From Ctena decussata (taxonomy: Eukaryota; Mollusca; Bivalvia; Lucinida; Lucinidae), in the NCBI GenBank assembly GCA_963989385.1, contig OZ022501.1:97758979-97822978 (forward strand): 64,000 nucleotides of DNA, given 5' to 3'. The translations under genes were made by a program, and so were the position numbers. This document shows positions 57,870-64,000 of this stretch, one piece after another. Each line of letters begins with the position of its first letter. Within the stretch, counting starts at the first letter, position 1. The notes beneath the pieces are model-generated. The model saw only the letters and a list, made by a program, of their open reading frames with translations. It made no database searches and was not told where the DNA came from.

Positions 57870-59388
57870 AACAAGCAAATTCGGTGAATTTATATCCCCC
57901 ACCGAAGTGGCCTTGATTTGTTTAATGTTGTTTAAAGTTTCATAAAATTTTAAGTTTCATAAAAAAATTTTCACTGGTTACTTAGGAGGCTGAACTTGTG
58001 GATTGTACATAAAATCAAGGGCAATATCTCTGGGATAAGTAAGCCATAAGCTGGAGCTGTTCTTCTTAAACACTTGCCTCAGCATCACTGCACTATAATG
58101 ATGCATTTTAAATTCGGTTACAAGAAATTTTGTTTGTCAGCACCCTACTAATGGCTAACTTTGTGGATTTTAAATCAATTCAAGGGCATTAAATCATGCA
58201 CTACTGAAGAGATTATGACAAAACTTAATGTGCACTGCCTTGTCATGACAATATATAATTATTATAAGCGTCATGAAATTCCATTTATTGGTTACTTAGT
58301 TATGACTCAATTTGTTGATTTTAAGCCAATTCAAGGGCAATAACTCATTGCTTACTGAAGCAATTCTGACAAACTGTAAGATGTACCAATGTGTTATGGT
58401 GGTACATATTTTATATAATTTTCATAGAATTTCTAGCTTGCATTGATCCAAGGGCAATAATTCATGCACTTTTGATGCCATTCTGATGAAAGTTTATGTG
58501 CATATCCACTTTATGGTGATACATAATTATTCAGTTTAAATTTCAATTCTGATGAAACTTTATGTGCATATCCACTTTATGGTGATACATAATTATTCAG
58601 TTTAACTTTATGTGCATATCCACTTTATGGTGATACATAATTATTCAGTTTAACTTTATGTGCATATCCACTTTATGGTGATACATAATTATTCAGTTTA
58701 ACTTTATGTGCATATCCACTTTATGGTGATACATAATTATTCAGTTTAACTTTATGTGCATATCCACTTTATGGTGATACATATTTATTCAGTTTAAATT
58801 TCATGAAGTATTGGTTACTTGTTTATGCCTCATTTCACTGATTTAAGTCAATTAAAGGGCAATAACTCATGCATTACTGAATCCAGTCTGAGGAAACTTC
58901 ATGTGCATCAGCACATTATAGTGATATATATTCATTTTAAGTTTCATGAAATTCTGCCCAGTGGTTACTTAGTTACAGCTCATTTCATTGATTTCAATTA
59001 ATTAAAGGGCAATAACTCATGCATTACTGAAACTAGTCTGATGAAACTTTATGTGCCACAGCACGTTATAGTGATATATACTTATTTTAAGTTTCAAGAA
59101 ATTCCGCTCAGTGGTTACTTAGTTATGGACCATTTCATTCATTTTAAGCCAATAAAGGGGCAATAACTCATGCATTACTGCAGCCAGTCTAATGAAACTT
59201 CATGTGCCGCAGCGCGTTACAGTGATATATATTTATTTTAAGTTTCATGAAATTCCGTCCAGTGGTTACTTAGTTATGGCTCCGGACGGACGGACGGACG
59301 GATGGAAGGATGGACGGACGGACAGAAGGACGGACAGACGGACGGACATGGAGAAACCTATATCCCTCCGCCTTCGGCGGGGGATAAC
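57870..59388 (+). mobile_element. Element with internal repeats, (ACGG)n and terminal hairpin
   Basis: The left TATCCCCCACCGAAG is mirrored by the right-end hairpin CCTCCGCCTTCGGCGGGGGA. The interior holds GGGCAATAACTCATGCATTA units of about 150-170 bp and a GGACGGACGGACGG tract at 59283-59347. Confidence 0.75.
58555..58800. repeat. 54-bp tandem repeat, ~5 units
   Basis: CTTTATGTGCATATCCACTT TATGGTGATACATAATTATT CAGTTTAA repeated almost without change, inside the element above. Confidence 0.95.
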
Positions 59389-59606
59389 AAACAGTTCCTG
59401 ACTTTCATGAACAGTTCATGAACAATTCATAAGATGAAAAGTTCATGAACTGATTGATTTGGCTTATGATAGACTACAAGTTCATGAACCATTATTGCTG
59501 TTCATGAACTATTACCTTTATAACAAATGTCCAATCTATAACTAATTCAAGTTTGTTCACAAACTACTGAATAGTTCACGAATTATCTGCATCATGAACT
59601 ACACAA

Positions 59607-59843
59607 GAACCAAACAGTTATGGTGCAGAAGATTGAAGGTTTGAATCCAACGGTGGGTCAACTAGTCACTGGAAAACTATCTCTGTCAAACCAGCAGTAA
59701 ATGGGTCCTTTTTCCAAATCAGGGAAGGATAAGGCAGCAAAAGGAAACTCATGGATGGGCTCTGCCTTTCATATACTGTGTCCAAGATACAGTGGGCCTC
59801 CAACCCCTACTGTCCCTAACTGTCACTAGGCTATGGGTAACAT
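59607..59843 (+). mobile_element. SINE family C copy
   Basis: B-box-like AAGGTTTGAATCCAAC, CCAGCAGTAAATGGGTCC, CTCTGCCTTTCATATACTGT and CACTAGGCTATGGG. The A-box end is truncated. Confidence 0.7.
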
Positions 59844-59847
59844 GTAA

Positions 59848-60958
59848 AGCCTGTTTCACATCAGCCGTGCGATTTTTTGTTCGTACGATTTTTGAGGCCA
59901 TGGGTGCCGTAGACAGATCGCAGACAAAATCGCAGTGTATCTGGGCGGGTCCATCGTGATCTCAGAGATCGTGAGGCAGCCGTACGATCTTCGTACGTCT
60001 GTCTCACGGGTCGCACTATTTTGCAGCTTAAAAGTAGAAAAAATAAACAACATTTCGTACGGCTGTCGCAAGATGGCCGTGTAGCAGCCGCAAGACTGCC
60101 GTGAGACGGTCGTAAGAATTTGTCAAAACTCTTGCGGGCACTGTACGACGAAAAAGAATTCGCAAGGCTGTCTCACGAATGTCTTACGATGACCGTACGT
60201 TCATCGTACGAATTCGCTTCGAATGACGAATGAAATGCAAGAGCTCACCCGCAACCCTCATAGTTTCACCATCGATTGTCGACAGCACATTAGAGCCTGA
60301 TGGCTATCCCACAGCAGCCTATTGTCCTTCTACGAAGGAGGCTCCGTGATGAAGAAGAGCGTCACGCCGCCATCCTGGTGCTGCTCATCCGAGCACGGCA
60401 AGGTAGAAGAGGACATGCGAGGCGTTGGTGGGGCAAACCCCGGGGACATGCTTCTTCTCTGGAGTCTAGACTATGAGTACCGATTTACTTTTAAGGGAGA
60501 CGCAAGTGACTCAACAATCGTAGGACTGTCGTGCGCCTGCCGTGCGGCTGTCATGCAGCTGCCGTGCAACTTGCGCGATTGTCTTACGATTCGCAACATT
60601 CTTGCGATAGCATTCTGTCAGGACGCACGACTGTCGTAAGATGCTCGTGCGGCTGTCTTGCGACCGTCGCAAGACAAACGCAAGCAATGATTGACAGCAA
60701 CCCCCCCTACAAACTTGCGAACTCCCGCAAAATCGTGAGTCAATAGTGCGGTTGTCTCAAGACTGTCGTGCGGCGTCCACAGATTGCCAAAAAATCGCAG
60801 AAATAATGTGCATGTTGAGGATTTAGTTTGCTACGACCTTGCGACGTCTAAAATTCGTACGACGACCTTGCGGCTGCCGCACGAAACCCAGCGATTTTTG
60901 CCAGAAATGTGATCGCAGAGGGCCGTACGGCTGCCGTAAGGCTGATGTGAAACAGGCT
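59848..60958. mobile_element. PIF/Harbinger-type nonautonomous element, 1.1 kb
   Basis: AGCCTGTTTCACATCAGCC at the left and its exact complement at the right, with 3-bp duplication TAA (59845-59847, 60959-60961). TTA/TAA sites and GCCTGTTTCAC-like ends are typical of PIF/Harbinger. Subterminal regions are dense in CGTACG, GCGGCTGTC and TCGCAAGAC motifs in both orientations. It carries the transposase remnant at 60300. Confidence 0.85.
60300..60476 (+). pseudogene. PIF/Harbinger transposase N-terminal remnant
   Basis: A 58-codon ORF begins ATGGCTATC and encodes IVLLRRRLRDEEERHAAILV, then an Arg-rich stretch with RRWWGKPRGH. Harbinger-type nucleases commonly start with an Arg-rich N-terminus followed by a WWVRPW-like motif, which this resembles. 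The ORF stops 8 residues after that motif; no DDE nuclease domain is present, so this is an internally deleted remnant. It sits in the middle of a 1.1-kb element with PIF/Harbinger-type ends, which supports the call. The resemblance is from memory of the family and was not searched. Confidence 0.55.
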
Positions 60959-60961
60959 TAA

Positions 60962-61640
60962 AGCTGCTGACAATGTTGGGCCTGCTGCAGTGATGTCCAA
61001 ATGTTTAAGGTCAGTGCTAAAATTAACCCTAATTAACAACCACAGCAAGAAGAACCACAACAAATATTTTATTGTGGTTGAAATTATGGTTAGGGCCACT
61101 ATTCAAGCAGCAATTTACAGCACTTATTACTGTATGTACTTTCAGTTCTGACATTTTAGATAGCTGTCGAAATTACAGATTTTCTAGTTGAAATAATTAG
61201 TACATTTCAGTATCTGACAAAAACTTACAAACTGGAAAAGTACAAAGCAATATTGTGGTTAACCACAAGGAAATTAATCCACAATAATCCACAAACCATA
61301 AGTACTATTCTTACCAAAATATTGGAGAGAAATGCTTGATCAAACAGTGTATGCCCAGATCAGATTGCTACTGGGAGCAGTCTGATCAGGGTCTGCAATG
61401 TTTGTCAGCCATCCAGCAATTTTTGACACAGATTTATTTCAAAATTGTTAAGACAATTACAATTATTGGTAATTGTGGCTGAAGATTTAGGATATTTATA
61501 GTATATTCATTATTACTAAAACATCTTTAAATGTAATTTGTATTTGAAGTGGTTTGAAAGATTTGAAGAGAGATTTGTTTAAAATAAACATTATCCTCTA
61601 CAACAACAATTAAGAAAACAGCAGAAAAGTCATATTATGG
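60962..61640. other. No gene; one H4 hairpin
   Basis: 61342-61410: CAAACAGTGTATGCCCAGAT and CAGGGTCTGCAATGTTTG arms. The rest is AT-rich with no signature. Confidence 0.5.
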
Positions 61641-61649
61641 CATATGCTC

Positions 61650-63130
61650 ATGCACTGTATTTATATGCTGTTTGCATGCAGTAATGCTATGCTGCTTGTA
61701 TATGGTAAAAATATGCTATGCAAACTGGTATAATAATGCTGTTTGCATAATTATGCTATTTGCATTTGCTAGCCATAAGCTGTTTGAATATTGTAATAAT
61801 ATGCTGTTTGTATATGCTATTTGCGTATGGTAATAATATGCTATGCATACTGGTATAATAACTGCTGTTTGCATATACTATTTGCATTTGGTAGTCCTAA
61901 CCTGTATGCATATTGTAATAATATGTATATGCTTTTTGCATGTGGATGCTATTTGCATGTGGTATTGAAATGCTGTTTAGCAAATGGAAATAATATGCTG
62001 ACTGCATATGCTGGTCGTATATAACACTGTTTGCATATGGTAATAATATATTGTTGCATAATAGGATAAAATTATGATGTTCCCATATGGTAATAGTGTG
62101 CTGTTGGCTTATGCTGTTTGCATGTATGGTAATAATAGCCATTTTGCATAATTATAGTAATAATATGCTGACTGCATTTTTTTGTTCATATGGTATTAAT
62201 ATGAGAATAATAAGCTGTATGCATTTGTTAATAATATGCTGTTTTCATATGGTAATAAAATGCTGTTTGCATAAGCTATATTCATTTGTGGTAATAAAAT
62301 GTTGTTTGCATATACGAAATAATATGCTGTTTGCATATGAAAATAATCCCCATGCTTGCATATCTGCACATGAAAGTAATATGCTCTTTGCAAATGGTAT
62401 TAATATATTTGCATATGAAAATAATTATGCAGTTTGTATACGGTAATAATATGCTGTTTGCATATACTATTTGCATATGGTAATAATATGCTGTTGCATA
62501 AGGTAATATGCTGTTTATATGCCCAGAGCTCTAGATAAGAAGGAGTATTTGATGATAATTAAGGATAATTTTTCTTATTTCTCAACGAAACCATATGTTG
62601 TGACCCCTCATCTGAACCGTCTCGTCGAGAAGGTTCAGATGAGGGGTCACAACATACGTTTTTATGCAGAATTAACAAAAATTATCTCTAATTATCACCA
62701 AATACTCCCTCTTATCTAGAGCTCTGCTGCCTTTAGCATATTGTGCAAATACGTTGTTTGCATAATGGAAGCAATATGGTGTTTGCATATGCTATATGCA
62801 TATGTTTATGGTATGCTGTTTGCATGTGGTAGTAATTTGTTGTTTGCAAATGCTTTATTTGCATAAGGCAATAATATGCTTATGCTACTGGAATATGGTT
62901 ACAATATGCTGTTTGCACAGGGCAATTATTTGCTTATTGCATTTTCTATTTGCACATGGTAATAATATGCTGATTGCATATGTTATATGCATATGGTAAT
63001 AATACACTCTTGGCATATATGCTTATAATATGCTGTTTGCCTGTAATAAGAATATGCTGGATGCATATGCTATTTGCGTATGGTAATAATATGTTTGCAT
63101 ATGGAGGTAATATGCTGGTTGCAATAATAT
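61650..63130. repeat. ~24-bp minisatellite, ATGCTGTTTGCATATGGTAA type
   Basis: Units of ATGCTGTTTGCATATGGTAA TAAT with variable spacing; continues at 63463-63550 beyond an inserted foldback. ATTTGCAT octamers recur throughout. Confidence 0.9.
62524..62729. mobile_element. MITE H5 copy 3, inserted in the minisatellite
   Basis: AGAGCTCTAGATAAGAAGGA to CTCTTATCTAGAGCTCTG; core GACCCCTCATCTGAACCGTC TCG and its mirror. The best-preserved copy. Confidence 0.9.
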
Positions 63131-63462
63131 CACAGGGTATAATCGATTCCGCCTATTTTCGCTTCCTGCAGAGACTGAACTTAATATTTGGCTTCCGCCG
63201 AGATTGTCCGCGGACTCTTGCTTCCTGCCAAGACTACTGTCCTCGAAAAATGGCTTCCTGCCAAGACTGTCCACGTGACTCTGCTTCCTGCCGAGAGTCT
63301 CGGCAGGAAGCAGAATCATGCGGACAGTCTCTGCAGGAAGCCATTTATCATGTACAGAAGTCTCGGCAGGAAGCAACAGTTGCAGACAGTCTCGGCAGAA
63401 GCCAAATATGATGTACAGTCTCTGCAGGAAGCGAAATTTGGCGGAATCGATTATACCCTGTG
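63131..63462. mobile_element. Foldback element with CACAGGG ends, copy 3
   Basis: 332 bp, CACAGGGTATAATCGATTCC to GGAATCGATTATACCCTGTG, 5-bp duplication AATAT (63126-63130, 63463-63467). Same length as copy 2. Confidence 0.95.
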
Positions 63463-63700
63463 AATATCCATGCTGTTGAATATGATAATAATATGCTGTT
63501 TGCACGTTGTAATGGTATGCTGATTACATATGGTAATGATTTGAATTATGTTGATATTTTTTTCAGGTCTTCGTACATAACTGCAGTACTCAACTTATCC
63601 AGGCACAATGTTGCAGAATCGTACCTGCATGGCGTGTATTAATGGTTGCTCTGAGGTAATTTTGCTTATTTCTCCATCAAAATATAATTATGCTGTGACC

Positions 63701-63929
63701 ACTGTCCTCGAAAATTGGCTTTCTGCCGAAACTGTCCTTGTGATTTTGCTTCCTGCCGAGAGCCTCGGCAGGAAGCAGAATCACAAGGACAGTCTCTGCA
63801 GGAAGCCATTTATCATGTACAGAAGTCTTGGCAGGAAGCAAGAGATCACGGACAGTCTCAGCAGAAGCCAAATATGATGTACAGTCTCTGCAGGAAGCGA
63901 AAATTAGCGGAATCGATTATACCCTGTGT
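63701..63929. mobile_element. Foldback element with CACAGGG ends, copy 4, left arm truncated
   Basis: The right terminus GGAATCGATTATACCCTGTG is intact; the left arm begins inside at ACTGTCCTCGAAAATTGGCT, lacking the outer part. No duplication visible. Confidence 0.8.
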
Positions 63930-64000
63930 TTAAGGTTTACAAGTGACTCTCATTGACAAGGGAGACAAAAATGAAAATGGTAGAGTTGCTTCCCCTGAAA

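Overview
The window is AT-rich eukaryotic DNA from an animal, most likely a bivalve mollusc. It has spliced exons with canonical GT/AG borders and very large introns. It is packed with short TIR and hairpin elements, tRNA-derived SINEs with target-site duplications, LINE remnants, and elements with internal tandem repeats that end in an (ACGG)n or (GACGCC)n tract plus a hairpin, a style I know from bivalve genomes. The taxonomic call is inference from repeat style. There is no sign of prokaryotic gene organisation.

The only host gene I can support lies on the minus strand. Three exons, at 57655-57702, 36599-36696 and 29503-29637, join in phase. The first two encode all but the start of a C1 (phorbol-ester/diacylglycerol type) zinc-binding domain, and the third encodes the first two thirds of a SAM domain. 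The introns are about 21.0 kb and 7.0 kb. The start of the C1 domain and the end of the SAM domain were not found, so the gene probably runs past both ends of what I can see. I do not recognise its family.

Nearly everything else is repeats. From left to right: an element with about 16 copies of a 156-bp unit (0.83-3.45 kb); a TIR element (3.77-4.62 kb); minisatellite arrays at 6.8-7.6, 9.0-10.5, 27.2-28.3, 37.7-38.5, 47.6-51.1 and 61.6-63.6 kb; 134-bp, about 140-bp and 54-bp internal repeats in further hairpin-ended elements (17.3-18.5, about 43.9-45.0 and 57.9-59.4 kb); two LINE reverse-transcriptase remnants (14.3-14.7 and 23.6-23.9 kb, minus strand); and at least four tRNA-derived SINE families. 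One SINE at 21.26 kb has a perfect 13-bp duplication inside another element, and one at 12.02 kb has a perfect 12-bp duplication.

The DNA-transposon relics are unusually legible: nine copies of a ~240-bp MITE (H1); TTAA-ended MITEs (H2, H3); a foldback family with CACAGGG ends, arrays of CTTCCTGC repeats and 5-bp duplications (four copies); a 1.1-kb PIF/Harbinger derivative with TAA duplication and an N-terminal transposase remnant (59.85-60.96 kb); and small and large members of a TA-flanked TACCGTA family (25.8 kb; 53.2-55.3 kb, with another TA element nested inside). Several hairpin families reuse one module, an outer GCAAACAGT-like stem and a CTGATCAG(A/C)CTG inner stem, with different loops. 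That is the most interesting pattern here. I saw no defence locus, CRISPR, operon or other new multi-gene system.
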